From the NCBI RefSeq assembly GCF_900156725.1, contig NZ_FTOI01000002.1, positions 268,289 to 332,288 on the forward strand: a stretch of 64,000 bases of DNA, given 5' to 3'. The stretch is from Kaistella chaponensis. GTDB lineage: Bacteria > Bacteroidota > Bacteroidia > Flavobacteriales > Weeksellaceae. Under the pieces are notes generated by a model. That model saw only the letters and a program-made list of their open reading frames with translations, had not been told where the DNA came from and ran no database searches. Position numbers and translations under genes: made by a program. Shown piece by piece: positions 1 to 9,013 of this stretch. Position 1 is the first letter of the stretch. Each line of letters starts with the position of its first letter.

Positions 1-1
1 G

Positions 2-97
2 GTGGATCGAATTGAGCAAATAGAATCGATGGAAGTACAGTCAGTAATAAATGATAATTTTTTGTCATATTTTTTAAATTTAGATGTAGAATTTTAA
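2..97 (+). CDS. 3' end of a gene running in from the left edge
   Basis: An open frame enters from the left edge and ends with TAA at 95-97; about 31 C-terminal residues are visible (ending SYFLNLDVEF). The fragment is too short to assign to a family. A rho-independent terminator follows at once, which supports this being a real gene end. Confidence 0.45.
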   Translation: MDRIEQIESMEVQSVINDNFLSYFLNLDVEF

Positions 98-121
98 GAC
101 CTGTGCTTTTTGGTCTTTTTT
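96..121 (+). terminator. rho-independent terminator
   Basis: AAGACC and GGTCTT arms flank a 10-nt loop and are followed by a T run. It begins at the stop codon of the partial gene. Confidence 0.6.
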
Positions 122-136
122 AAGGTGTAAAAGTTT

Positions 137-173
137 AAGAAAAATCCGCCTCAACAAAAATTATTGAGGCGGA
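137..173 (-). terminator. terminator of the B12 uptake operon
   Basis: Ten-base perfect arms (TCCGCCTCAA at 145-154, TTGAGGCGGA at 164-173) are followed on the minus strand by a T-rich tract. It lies just downstream of the beta-propeller lipoprotein gene that ends at 185. Confidence 0.75.
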
Positions 174-184
174 GGAAATAATTT

Positions 185-1225
185 TTAGTTCTGGAAAAAA
201 CCGTTGGTTCCTCGTCCGGCCTCAAAAGTTTTGATCACACTTCCTGTAGTGGAATAAACGGTTACTTTGCTGTCTGCCGTAAATCCATTTGCATCCGAAG
301 TATAGATTTTTCCGTTGATCACATTAAATCCGTAAAGAGCAGAATACTGTCCTCCTGTTGCAGTTACAATGGGTGTTGTAGGCGTTACAGTAGCACTCAT
401 ATCCATCGAATAAACTTTGTTTCCAGAGGAAAAATAGTATTTTCCACCGTCAATATCAAGATTAGTCGCATTGGAAATTCCCGTAAGTGTAGTCGTTTTT
501 GTAATCGTTCCTGCAGCCGAGATTTGATAAATATAGGAATCTGTAGTTCCTGCAGCAATGGTATAAACGATTGAATTATTGGAAATGGTCTTATTAATAT
601 TTCCGTTTGGCAAAGTTACTACCGAAGCCACCTCGTTTGTTGCAGGATTTATTCTGGTCAGTGTATTTCCGAAACCAAAAGTTGCATTTTGTACGAAAAT
701 AGTTCCACCCGCTTCAACAATGCGTTCTGCCGTATCTGTGAATGCGATTTTTTTAACAAATGAAAGATCAGATAATTTGTAAATAGTCACAGATTTTGGA
801 CCTAAATATTCATCGTTCGTTATGTAAATAAAATTATTGGCAATTGAAATATAACGCGGCTGATTGATTTGAGCCGTGATTTCTCCTGTTTTTTTGAAGG
901 TATACCGATTGACAACTGTGATTTTATTTGAATTATTTAAAACCAAATAAGCATTATCGCCATTGTAAGTAATCGTTTGCAATACATCACCCAGATCGGT
1001 TCCGTTATTTTTTTTGTAAACATCCTGTTCAATGGTTGCTAAATCGTTGGAAAGAAAAGTAACTGATGCACTTGGAGTTCCGAAATTCCCTTCATTAAGA
1101 ACGAATATTCCGTTTTCATAAGCACCTTTTGGAAGTTCAATTGGTTCATCAGATTCAGATCTACAGGAAATGTTGAACAACAGAGTCAGTGCAAAAACCG
1201 ACATTAGAATTTTAGAAAATTTCAT
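185..1225 (-). CDS. BtuG-like YncE/DUF5074-type beta-propeller lipoprotein
   Basis: 346 aa. The N-terminus is a signal peptide with a lipobox ending LFNISC, so a surface or outer-membrane lipoprotein is likely. The rest is a run of short beta-rich repeats (VFVLNEGNFG near the start, then repeated YxINxxxKxTVV-like blades) typical of YncE/DUF5074 seven-bladed propellers. It starts 11 nt after the stop of the TonB-dependent receptor gene, in the same riboswitch-led operon. In Bacteroides the propeller lipoprotein BtuG pairs with BtuB to capture cobalamin. By position and fold I infer the same role here. The specific ligand is inferred, not shown. Confidence 0.7.
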   Translation of the reverse strand: MKFSKILMSVFALTLLFNISCRSESDEPIELPKGAYENGIFVLNEGNFGTPSASVTFLSNDLATIEQDVYKKNNGTDLGDVLQTITYNGDNAYLVLNNSNKITVVNRYTFKKTGEITAQINQPRYISIANNFIYITNDEYLGPKSVTIYKLSDLSFVKKIAFTDTAERIVEAGGTIFVQNATFGFGNTLTRINPATNEVASVVTLPNGNINKTISNNSIVYTIAAGTTDSYIYQISAAGTITKTTTLTGISNATNLDIDGGKYYFSSGNKVYSMDMSATVTPTTPIVTATGGQYSALYGFNVINGKIYTSDANGFTADSKVTVYSTTGSVIKTFEAGRGTNGFFQN

Positions 1226-1236
1226 ACTATTTATTT

Positions 1237-3063
1237 TTAAAAGTTGATTAAGAGATTAGCTGCATAATTCCTTTTTGGCAAAGGAAAGTAGGCTGTAGTT
1301 TCATAGATTTGATCAAATAAATTATTCGCTTTGAAACCGATTTGATAGTGTTTTAAGATTTTTATATGGAGTCCTGCATTCATTACAAAATAACTTTTCA
1401 GGGCGGAACTCAATTTTTCATCTTCGCTGGTAAACGTTAAACCATTGAACATTCCCTGCGCAAAAATTTCGATGAAATCATAACGATAAGAAGCATTTCC
1501 GAAGATCTTATGTTGAGGAACGTATGATAAAAACCGATTGGTTTCTACATTTTTTGAATTTGTATAAATGTATCCAAGAGAGAATTTTGCATTGTTTTTT
1601 CCAAAATCTTTTACAAAATCAAGTTGAGATTCCAGTCCGTAACTTTCTACATTATTAATGTTGCTTGGCGACCAGATCCCGCCAGAATTCGGCAACCAAC
1701 GAATCATGTTTTCGATGTTGATGTAAAATGGCGTTATATTTAATTTAAAATTTTTGTACTGAAAACGATTTCCCAGATCGGCCTGCAGCGAGGTTTCTGA
1801 TTTCAGATCCAAATTTCCGCCCGGTTGCCAGTAAAGATCATTAAATGAGGGAAATCTGAAATTTTTTGAAGCATTAAAAATAAGGGAATACCAATTATTT
1901 ACATTGACTTTTCCTGAAAACGAATAAAGAACTGGAGTTTCAATTGCTTCTACAAAATCTTTCTTTATTCCGGCTTCAAAATTGACTTTTTGCGAAGCAT
2001 TCCATCTCACCAAACCTGCGATAGAACCTGCATTTCTTTCCACATTTGAGATTCCGGACTGAAAACCTTGTCCTTTGTTCAGTTGATATTCACCAATGAA
2101 ATTAAATGCCAGTTTTTCATTAAAAATATAATTGAAATCATTTTTCGCCAAATAAATTTTCGCAGTTCCACCGCTGCTTTTTGCTTTGTTGATATTGCTG
2201 AAATATTGAAATTCATCTTCCAGATAGGCCAACCGAAAAATATTCTGCACTTTTTCTGTACGAAAATTCCAATTGACCAGACTTCGGAACGTATCTGAGA
2301 TATATTTCGTTTTCGTCATCGACTCCGAGAAGATAGGGTAGTGTTGAACACCGTTATAGATTTGAGTTTGCCAGGAAATGGTATTTTTCGAATTGATCTT
2401 GTAAGCTGCTCCCAAATTGAAATTTCTGTTGTCGTATTCGCCGTTCAAATTGGTGTAGTTCTTTTCCGGAACATCATAATCATTGTCACTTTTTACAAAA
2501 TTTCCAGAGACTTTTACCGACAAGTGATCGTTGCTGTAAGATGATTTTAGAAATGAATTAAAGGTGTTGTAAGAACCGCCTTCCGCAAAAAAGCTCGTCT
2601 TGAATCCTTTCTTAAATGATAATTCATTATTCAAATGCACTGTTCCGCCGATTGCGCCGCTTCCATAAATTACACTTCCGCCGCCGGATTTTATTTCGAG
2701 TTGATCGTAACCCAAAAGATTCAGATTGTTGATGTCGCCTTGACCTAAGAAGATGGAATTAATATTGATTCCGTTCCAAATAAATGCGGTTTGCTGTGCA
2801 CTCGTTCCTCGGAAAGACGGTGAGGAAACCATTCCGCGACCATTTTCTTTGATGTAAACCGGCGATTGAAAACGCAGTACTTCTGAAAGATTTGTCGAGT
2901 TTTTTAATAGATCGGCTTCATCTAAATTTTCAATTTTATGAAATTTCTTAGAATTTTTCAACTGGCTGTCGAAAATGTAAACCGTGTCGATTGCTTCCTC
3001 TTGAGCAAAACCCAAGAAATAAAACAATAGAAAAACAGCCGAAAATTGGTATTTTTTAGTCAT
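1237..3063 (-). CDS. btuB: TonB-dependent outer-membrane receptor, BtuB-like (cobalamin)
   Basis: 608 aa. It has a signal peptide (FLLFYFLGFAQ), then a plug domain (residues about 35-140) with the VYIKENGRGM...SFRGTSAQQTAFIWNG pattern of TonB receptors, then a 22-strand-type barrel ending in the aromatic-rich RNYAANLLINF. The length matches BtuB (about 600 aa) rather than the long SusC type. A cobalamin riboswitch occupies its 5' leader, so vitamin B12 or a related corrinoid is the expected substrate. The downstream propeller lipoprotein is the likely capture partner. Confidence 0.85.
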   Translation of the reverse strand: MTKKYQFSAVFLLFYFLGFAQEEAIDTVYIFDSQLKNSKKFHKIENLDEADLLKNSTNLSEVLRFQSPVYIKENGRGMVSSPSFRGTSAQQTAFIWNGININSIFLGQGDINNLNLLGYDQLEIKSGGGSVIYGSGAIGGTVHLNNELSFKKGFKTSFFAEGGSYNTFNSFLKSSYSNDHLSVKVSGNFVKSDNDYDVPEKNYTNLNGEYDNRNFNLGAAYKINSKNTISWQTQIYNGVQHYPIFSESMTKTKYISDTFRSLVNWNFRTEKVQNIFRLAYLEDEFQYFSNINKAKSSGGTAKIYLAKNDFNYIFNEKLAFNFIGEYQLNKGQGFQSGISNVERNAGSIAGLVRWNASQKVNFEAGIKKDFVEAIETPVLYSFSGKVNVNNWYSLIFNASKNFRFPSFNDLYWQPGGNLDLKSETSLQADLGNRFQYKNFKLNITPFYINIENMIRWLPNSGGIWSPSNINNVESYGLESQLDFVKDFGKNNAKFSLGYIYTNSKNVETNRFLSYVPQHKIFGNASYRYDFIEIFAQGMFNGLTFTSEDEKLSSALKSYFVMNAGLHIKILKHYQIGFKANNLFDQIYETTAYFPLPKRNYAANLLINF

Positions 3064-3104
3064 TATTGCAGCCTTTCCTCCGAAAGCATTTTATATGTTA
3101 ATAC

Positions 3105-3241
3105 TTTCAGTAAGGTCTCCTGACTTTCACAAAACTGCACCTTCCCGATTTCTCAGTGGTTGTATTGCAGTTTCAATGGTGGTGATTTACAGTTGCGGGG
3201 ACAGTTTGTGATTTGCACACAATTCCCTTTTCTAAAAGCAA
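3105..3241 (-). ncRNA. cobalamin (AdoCbl) riboswitch
   Basis: Read on the minus strand, the leader contains the conserved blocks GGGAATTGTGTGCAAATCAC, then CTGTCCCCGCAACTGTAA, CCACTGAGAAATCGGGAAGG and finally the B12-box AGTCAGGAGACCT. This is the standard cobalamin element. It ends about 45 nt before the receptor start, so control of translation initiation (sequestered ribosome site) is likely. Confidence 0.93.
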
Positions 3242-3243
3242 TG

Positions 3244-3275
3244 CAAAGGTAATGGATTATCTTGTAGGAAACAAA
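3244..3275 (-). promoter_or_regulatory. Bacteroidota-type promoter of the B12 operon
   Basis: On the minus strand TTTG (3272-3275) is followed after 20 nt by TACCTTTG (3244-3251), matching TTG-N19/20-TAnnTTTG. The transcript would start right at the riboswitch 5' end. Confidence 0.7.
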
Positions 3276-3328
3276 GAAAACCGTTTTAAGGTTAAATTTC
3301 TGCGTTCTAGCCAGTCAAGACACCGTAT

Positions 3329-5410
3329 TTATTTTAGATTCATCAGTTCTCCTGCTGTTTTATTTTTCAAATAATGATAGGTTTCGAGCTGTGACCGCCT
3401 TTTTATTTGATCACCTTCCACATAATGGTTGCTCAATTTTTTATCCAGAATCCTAGCTTTTACATTATCGCTCAACTGAAGGTCGAGCAAATCTTTAATT
3501 TCTTTTTTAAGGTTTTTTTGGGTGATTTTTGCGGCCGCTTCAATGCGGTAGTCTAGATTTCGCGTCATCCAATCGGCAGAAGAAATGTAGGTGTCCTCAT
3601 TGCCTTTGTTATAAAAATACATGACTCTCGCATGTTCCAGATATTCATCAACAATACTGATCGCTGTGATTTTCTGTTTAAATTCTTTCTGATTAACAGC
3701 ACAGTAAATGCCGCGTACAATCATTTTCACAAGAACTCCTGCGTTTGCAGCTTCGTATATTTTCTCGATTAATTCGCGGTCGCTCAGTGAATTTGTTTTG
3801 ATAATCATGAGCGCTTTTCTTCCTGCATGAGCTTCTTCAATCTCTTTATCGATGTGTTGAATGATTTTTTCGCGCATAAATTGTGGACATACCAATAATT
3901 TTTTGCAGCCTTTCAATCCATGAATGATATCCTCTTTTGGTTTTTTCAGAACATTGAAAATCTTATTGATATCTGCCATAATTACACGGTCCGAAGTCAT
4001 TAGCAGATGATCGCCATAAATTTTTGCGGTTTTTTCATTGAAATTTCCGGTACTTACGAAACCGTATTGCATTGTTTTATTGTTAACGCGCTTTTTGATG
4101 ACACAAAGTTTTGCATGAACTTTTTTGTTCGGAATTCCCATCAAAACCTTTACTCCTTCTTGTTCTAGAATTTCTTTCCAGCCCAGATTGCTTTCTTCAT
4201 CAAACCTTGCACGCAGTTCTAACATTACGGTTACTTCTTTTCCATTTCGTGCGGCATTAATCAACGCGTTGATTATTTTCGAGTTGCTCGCCAATCGATA
4301 CGCGGTAACTTGAATCGATTTTACATCAGGATCCATTGCAGATTCCCGCAGCAAATCGATGACCGGAGTGTAATGGTGATAAGGAAAAGTTAGAAGGATA
4401 TCGGTTTTTTGAATCACATCGGTGACTCTTTTTCCTACCAATTCGGGGTGATCGAAAGAGGTTCTTTCCACAGGTTTTTTATACGCTTTAAAAACGTCGG
4501 GAAAATCCATAAAATGGCGAAAATTATGAATTTTTCCACCTGGAATAATGCTGTCTTTTTTGGTTAAATGTAATTTTCTGATCAGGAATTCGATTAACGC
4601 TTTATCCATCGCTTTATCAAATACAAAACGGGTAGGTTTCCCTTTGCGGCGCGATTTGATGCCTTTCTCAATTTTTTGTGCAAGCGTTGTTTTGATATCA
4701 TTGTCTAAATCGAATTCTGCGTCTTTGGTCACTTTAAAACAATGCGCTTCGAAATCATCGTAGCCGAAATACGAAAAAATGTGGGGCAAATTATAGGTGA
4801 TGACATCTTCTAAAAGGATGACGTTTTTGCTTTCGTCCTCGGAAGGTAGTAATACAAAACGACCCAGAACTCGCGACGGAATTTCGATGATGGCATATTT
4901 GCATTCGTACTGAAATTGCTTTGTTCGCATTGCAATCCCTAAATAAAGCGACTTATCTCGGAGATAAGGCATCGGAGAATTCTCATTGAGCAAAATCGGA
5001 ATCACATTGCTTTCTACCATCTCATCAAAATATTTTACCACAAATTCTTTCTGCGCATTGGTAAGGTCTTTCGAATTTTTGATGAAAACATTTTGATCAG
5101 CCATTTCTACCAGAATTTTTTTCCAGGTTTTATCGAAATCTTGCTGTTGTTTGATGACCACGTCGGTGATCTTTTGCAAAATTTTTGTCGGTGGTTGGTA
5201 AAAAGATTCGGAGATGTATTTTTCTTTAAAATCCATTGCACGTTTTAATCCCGCAACACGTACGCGAAAAAATTCATCTAAATTATTAGAAAAAATTCCC
5301 AGAAACCGAATGCGCAGATGAAGAGGAACTTCTACATCCATCGCCTCTTGCAAAACTCTTTCGTTAAAAGCGAGCCAGGTAATATCTCTTGGGTTAAATA
5401 AATTCGACAT
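3329..5410 (-). CDS. ppk1: polyphosphate kinase 1
   Basis: Transfers the gamma phosphate of ATP to polyphosphate, reversibly. I chose the ATG at 5410 (MSNLFNPRDITWLAFN), giving 693 aa, the usual PPK1 length. A longer reading would run through the divergent promoter into the crp-like gene. Visible landmarks: the N-terminal helical segment FLGIFSNNLDEFFRVRVAG, the active-site block KVHAKLCVIKKR with its histidine, and the C-terminal PLD-like block around YISSADWMTRNLDYR. It is divergent from the Crp/Fnr gene, with a shared palindrome in between. Confidence 0.95.
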   Translation of the reverse strand: MSNLFNPRDITWLAFNERVLQEAMDVEVPLHLRIRFLGIFSNNLDEFFRVRVAGLKRAMDFKEKYISESFYQPPTKILQKITDVVIKQQQDFDKTWKKILVEMADQNVFIKNSKDLTNAQKEFVVKYFDEMVESNVIPILLNENSPMPYLRDKSLYLGIAMRTKQFQYECKYAIIEIPSRVLGRFVLLPSEDESKNVILLEDVITYNLPHIFSYFGYDDFEAHCFKVTKDAEFDLDNDIKTTLAQKIEKGIKSRRKGKPTRFVFDKAMDKALIEFLIRKLHLTKKDSIIPGGKIHNFRHFMDFPDVFKAYKKPVERTSFDHPELVGKRVTDVIQKTDILLTFPYHHYTPVIDLLRESAMDPDVKSIQVTAYRLASNSKIINALINAARNGKEVTVMLELRARFDEESNLGWKEILEQEGVKVLMGIPNKKVHAKLCVIKKRVNNKTMQYGFVSTGNFNEKTAKIYGDHLLMTSDRVIMADINKIFNVLKKPKEDIIHGLKGCKKLLVCPQFMREKIIQHIDKEIEEAHAGRKALMIIKTNSLSDRELIEKIYEAANAGVLVKMIVRGIYCAVNQKEFKQKITAISIVDEYLEHARVMYFYNKGNEDTYISSADWMTRNLDYRIEAAAKITQKNLKKEIKDLLDLQLSDNVKARILDKKLSNHYVEGDQIKRRSQLETYHYLKNKTAGELMNLK

Positions 5411-5460
5411 TTTAATAGAATTAGATTTTTCCCAAAAATAGGGAATTTTCCGCATTAGTT

Positions 5461-5476
5461 TGTGATCACAATCATA
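5461..5476. promoter_or_regulatory. putative Crp/Fnr operator between ppk1 and the crp-like gene
   Basis: TGTGATCACAATCATA fits TRTGA-N6-TCATA, also found at 8067 and 14817. Its centre is 36.5 nt from the last G of a TAAATTTG box (5498-5505) serving the crp-like gene. On the other strand it is 35.5 nt from the last G of TATTTTTG (5433-5440) in front of ppk1. This spacing matches an activator bound near -41.5. Autoregulation of the crp-like gene is inferred. Confidence 0.6.
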
Positions 5477-5519
5477 GGTGGAACAATAATTAATTGTTAA
5501 ATTTGAATCAAATAAAATT

Positions 5520-6116
5520 ATGTTTTCTAAAGAAATTTTGTTGCAAAATAAAATTCCGCTCCTCCATTTTAAGAAAAAGGACACGCTTTTTCGGGAAGAT
5601 CAGAAAGCGGTTAATTTGTACTATTTGCTAGAAGGGGAGATTAAAATTTACAATACCGATTCTGAAGGTAAAGAGTTTTTGATCAGTACCGTATTAAATA
5701 ATATGTTTTTGGGTGAACCTCCTTTTCTGTTGGGCGAAAGATATCCTGCAAATGCAATCATTACAAGCGATACAGCCAAAGTTTTCTGCTTTAATGAGGA
5801 GCAATTTCAGACCTTTATGCTTGATAACCCAACCTTACTTTTTAGTTTCACGAAAGAAATTGCGCGCAAAGCGTATGAAAAAACCATGAAGCTGAAATCC
5901 ATTGTTCATTTAAATCCAAATGAAAGAATTCTTCAGTTTTTAAAAATTTATAAGAGAAATTTAGGATTGGATTCTGACGAAAAAATAATCATTGATGTTA
6001 CCCGCAAAGAAATGGCTAATTCAACCGGGTTGGCTATAGAAACGGTAATTCGCGCAGTGAAAAAGATGGAAAGAGAAGAAAAGCTGCAATTGATCAATCA
6101 TAAAATTTACTACTAA
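5520..6116 (+). CDS. Crp/Fnr-family transcriptional regulator
   Basis: 198 aa. An N-terminal cyclic-nucleotide-binding-type jelly roll (residues about 15-115, with YYLLEGEIKIYN and a GEPPFLLGERYPANAI turn) is followed by a C-terminal winged helix-turn-helix (RKEMANSTGLAIETVIRAVKKMEREEKL). I see no cysteine cluster for an Fnr iron-sulfur centre; the one cysteine (VFCFN) lies mid-domain. It is divergent from ppk1, and its stop overlaps the start of the next membrane protein gene (TAATG). Because the same palindrome lies in front of the nos and fasciclin genes, it is the best candidate for their anaerobic/NO-responsive regulator. That link is inference. Confidence 0.88.
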   Translation: MFSKEILLQNKIPLLHFKKKDTLFREDQKAVNLYYLLEGEIKIYNTDSEGKEFLISTVLNNMFLGEPPFLLGERYPANAIITSDTAKVFCFNEEQFQTFMLDNPTLLFSFTKEIARKAYEKTMKLKSIVHLNPNERILQFLKIYKRNLGLDSDEKIIIDVTRKEMANSTGLAIETVIRAVKKMEREEKLQLINHKIYY

Positions 6117-7330
6117 TGCAAAGAAGTTTCTGGTTAAAATTTTCTGTTTTTAATTTTTTAATTGTCGCACTTTTAGGCGTAACCATGCGGTATAAAATTT
6201 TATACTCGATGCCGTTTTTGGATCAGAAACATTTGCAGGAAGCGCATTCGCATTTTGCTTTCTATGGCTGGATCACGAATGTGATTTATGTTTTGATTCT
6301 TAATTATATGCACAAAATAAATGCACAAATTGACCTCAAAAAATATGAGAAATTAATAGTTGTTAATCTCATTGCTTCGTTTACGATGCTCGGAGCTTTT
6401 CTTTATGGAGGTTATTTTTGGGCTTCGATTGCAGGATCGACGGTCGCATTGCTCTGTAGTTTTGTGTTCTTCTTTTTCTTTGTTCGGGATGCAAAAAAAA
6501 TTCAAGATTCCTCGAAATTATGGTTTTTGGCAGGTTTGTTTTTTGCGGTTATTTCCTCGGTTGGTGTTTTCAATTTAGGATATATGATGATGTTTAAAAC
6601 GGCAACGCAAGATCTTTATCTCGCCTCAGAATATTATTATCTGCATTTTCAATACAATGGTTTCTTCATTTTTTCCTGTATAGGTTTCCTTCTGTTTTCC
6701 ATGAAGCAAGCCGGTTCTGGAATTTCCGAAAAGCAAAACAAGCTAATTTTCTGGCTCCTGTTTATAGGTTGTGTCATTGGTTATGGCCTTTCTGTTTTAT
6801 GGATGAAAATGCCGGTTTCTATTTTTGCAGTGATTGTCGTGGCCACGATTATGCAAACGATTGGTGCGGTATTGTTGTTTGTTTTTATCAAGAAAAACTG
6901 GACCAACTTGGTGTTGAAATGGTCTGCAATGCACCGATTTGTCTTGCTGTATGCAGGTTTTGCTTTTGCGGTGAAAATTGCGCTTCAGTTGGGTTCTACG
7001 ATTCCGGCGCTGAACCAGTTTGCTTTTGGTTTTAGAAATGTGGTCATCGCGTATTTACATTTGGTATTGTTGATGTGTATTGCGACATTTTTAGTCAATC
7101 AAATTTTAGCGACGCATTATTTTACCATTACGAATAAACTTTTGATGGGATTCAAATTACTCTTACTAGGAATCTTCTTGAATGAGCTGATTCTTGGATT
7201 AATGGGTGTTTTCTCTATCAAATATATTTCTATTCCATTTGCAAATGAGATGCTTTTGGGTGTTTCTGTACTGATGTTTGCTTCGATATTTTGGATCTTC
7301 CTTCATTTAAAAAGCTTTAAAAAATCTTAA
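6116..7330 (+). CDS. polytopic membrane protein, heme-copper-oxidase/NnrS-like, function unknown
   Basis: 404 aa with about 11-12 hydrophobic segments across the whole length. The first loop has a histidine-bearing block HLQEAHSHFAFYGW (residues about 41-54), like metal/heme ligands in cytochrome-oxidase subunit I-like or NnrS-like proteins. More histidines lie in membrane segments (YYYLHFQYNG, VIAYLHLVLL, ATHYFTI). The start codon overlaps the stop of the Crp/Fnr gene, so the two are co-transcribed. With the nearby nos cluster this suggests a role in NO/N2O or oxygen respiration, but I cannot name a reaction. Confidence 0.7.
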   Translation: MQRSFWLKFSVFNFLIVALLGVTMRYKILYSMPFLDQKHLQEAHSHFAFYGWITNVIYVLILNYMHKINAQIDLKKYEKLIVVNLIASFTMLGAFLYGGYFWASIAGSTVALLCSFVFFFFFVRDAKKIQDSSKLWFLAGLFFAVISSVGVFNLGYMMMFKTATQDLYLASEYYYLHFQYNGFFIFSCIGFLLFSMKQAGSGISEKQNKLIFWLLFIGCVIGYGLSVLWMKMPVSIFAVIVVATIMQTIGAVLLFVFIKKNWTNLVLKWSAMHRFVLLYAGFAFAVKIALQLGSTIPALNQFAFGFRNVVIAYLHLVLLMCIATFLVNQILATHYFTITNKLLMGFKLLLLGIFLNELILGLMGVFSIKYISIPFANEMLLGVSVLMFASIFWIFLHLKSFKKS

Positions 7331-7394
7331 TTGAAAGCATTTAAGTTGATCGTTTTTTGTCTTGACAGAAGAATCGTAATTTATATTTAGCTAC

Positions 7395-7430
7395 AAGAAA
7401 ACGGCTTCCAAAATAATAGTGAAAGCCGTT
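7395..7430 (-). terminator. terminator after the fasciclin gene
   Basis: AACGGCTT (7400-7407) and AAGCCGTT (7423-7430) form the stem. On the minus strand it is followed by TTTCTTG. It lies between convergent genes. Confidence 0.6.
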
Positions 7431-7462
7431 CAAACAAACATTAAATTCAAAAACTCTGATTT

Positions 7463-8020
7463 TTATTTTCCTGGGAGCAGTACTTCATCGATTGCATACA
7501 CAATACCGTTTGATGCGGGTACTGTTGCAACAATTTTTGCTTTTCCATTGATGACGGGTTTTCCATCAACAATTGTAATTGTTATATTTTTTCCGTTGAC
7601 CATTCCGAGAGATTGTCCATCCGTCATTTGGTCTTCTTTGATAACGCCAACATAAGTATGATAACCCAAAACATCCGACAGATCATTTGCTTTATCTGGT
7701 TTTAACAATCCTTCGACAGTTCCTTTTGGCAGTTTATCAAACGCTGAGTTTAATGGTGCAAACACGGTGAAAGGACCGGCGTTGCTCAGTGAAGTTGCTA
7801 ATCCTGCTGCTTGAACGGCGGTAACCAAAGTGGATAAATCTGGATTTTTCGCAGCCAATTGTACAACATTAGGATTCGATTCATCATCTTGCACTCCTTC
7901 CTGACCATGATCTACTGCTTCTGTAGCAGTTGCGGGATCTGCAGCGGTTACGGTTTCGCTTTTTTTGCAGGAAACAAGGGATAATCCGATGATTCCCAAA
8001 ACTAGAATTGACTTTTTCAT
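7463..8020 (-). CDS. fasciclin (FAS1)-domain lipoprotein
   Basis: 185 aa. The signal peptide has the lipobox LSLVSC. A low-complexity linker (residues about 22-50) leads into a single FAS1 domain with NPDLSTLVTAVQAAGL, FTVFAPLNSAFDKLP and a closing GIVYAIDEVLLP, all family hallmarks. FAS1 proteins mediate surface adhesion, but in denitrifying Bacteroidota they often sit by nos genes with unknown role. It has its own upstream TRTGA-N6-TCATA palindrome, so it is probably co-regulated with the nos operon rather than read through from nosY. Confidence 0.88.
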   Translation of the reverse strand: MKKSILVLGIIGLSLVSCKKSETVTAADPATATEAVDHGQEGVQDDESNPNVVQLAAKNPDLSTLVTAVQAAGLATSLSNAGPFTVFAPLNSAFDKLPKGTVEGLLKPDKANDLSDVLGYHTYVGVIKEDQMTDGQSLGMVNGKNITITIVDGKPVINGKAKIVATVPASNGIVYAIDEVLLPGK

Positions 8021-8066
8021 TTTGCTTTAATTTTATATAAATGTACGGCAGAACAAAGAATAAATG

Positions 8067-8082
8067 TATGATTGCAATCATA
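8067..8082. promoter_or_regulatory. putative Crp/Fnr operator of the fasciclin gene
   Basis: TATGATTGCAATCATA is a perfect palindrome. Its centre lies 36.5 nt from the end of TACATTTA (8038-8045, minus strand), a near-match to TAnnTTTG. This is the same geometry as at the crp-like and nos promoters. Confidence 0.6.
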
Positions 8083-8194
8083 TCAAAAGGAAGCGGTCAA
8101 GTGATTTTTATCAGTTGAAGAACAGCGAGTTAACCAAGTTTTTGGATTGTTTTTTCCTTTTTTGAAGGTGATGCGTTTAATAGAATCAGTAGGT

Positions 8195-8962
8195 TTAAAG
8201 ATCTTTTTTATTGAATTTAATTAAAGAAAGTACAAATGGGATTGTTGCCCAAATAAAAAGTACGATCATCGAAATTCCCATTCCGCCACCGGAACCGAAA
8301 ACTTTTTGAAAAACGGCACCAGAATATCCCAACATTGCAGAAATATTCAGTTGCAGCAAGACGAAAATTCGAGATAAACCAACAGGATTTAAACCCGCTA
8401 AAGTAGCCATGATTCCTTCAATAGGATAGTCTGAAAATTGGAACATCAAAACCAAAAGAATTCCATCGTAAATCACACTGAAAAAGAGCCAGATAAAAAT
8501 TGAAATCCCAATTCCTTTGGCGCGGTCACGACTCAAAATCGCCGAAAGCATTGCAAAAGAAGTGAAAATAACAGAAAGCAAAGTTCCGATTATTAAAAGG
8601 GAAAAACCCGTTTCTATAGAAGCGTAAAGTAAGATTGGAATACCGCAACCAATTAGAAATGCGAAAACCAAAGCTGTGGAAAGTCCCAGAAATATATTGA
8701 ACCAAACTTTCACTCGTGGAACAGGTTGGCTCAAAAGCAATTCGATAAACTGACTGCTGTTGTACACATAAATCGTGGAAAATATAATGCTTACCAACGG
8801 AACAACCAATAAAACAACATTGAGCAAACTCAAAGTTGCTTTCGTGTAATTGCCTTCTAAACCAAGAACAGACCAGGAAATAATGAAAAGCAAAAGCGTG
8901 TAAAAGATAACAATTTTGTTTTTTAAAATATCGAAAAGGATAAAGCGTGCTATTTTGTTCAT
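8195..8962 (-). CDS. nosY: NosY, ABC transporter permease for copper-site maturation of N2O reductase
   Basis: 255 aa from the ATG at 8962 (MNKIARFILFDILKNK). A TTG 18 nt upstream is possible but less likely. It has six hydrophobic helices and the conserved start ILFDILKNKIVIFYTLLL of NosY permeases. It works with NosF (ATPase, just upstream) and NosD to deliver a sulfur/copper species to NosZ in the periplasm. It is the last gene of the nos operon. Confidence 0.9.
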   Translation of the reverse strand: MNKIARFILFDILKNKIVIFYTLLLFIISWSVLGLEGNYTKATLSLLNVVLLVVPLVSIIFSTIYVYNSSQFIELLLSQPVPRVKVWFNIFLGLSTALVFAFLIGCGIPILLYASIETGFSLLIIGTLLSVIFTSFAMLSAILSRDRAKGIGISIFIWLFFSVIYDGILLVLMFQFSDYPIEGIMATLAGLNPVGLSRIFVLLQLNISAMLGYSGAVFQKVFGSGGGMGISMIVLFIWATIPFVLSLIKFNKKDL

Positions 8963-9013
8963 GATTTCAGTTTTTGACAATCCTTTAAAGAAAGTCTGTT
9001 CAAAATGGATTTT

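Noticed and set aside
5411..5584. N-terminal extension of ppk1
   Set aside because: It would run through the divergent promoter and operator and overlap the crp-like gene; MSNLFNPRD at 5410 gives the normal PPK1 length.
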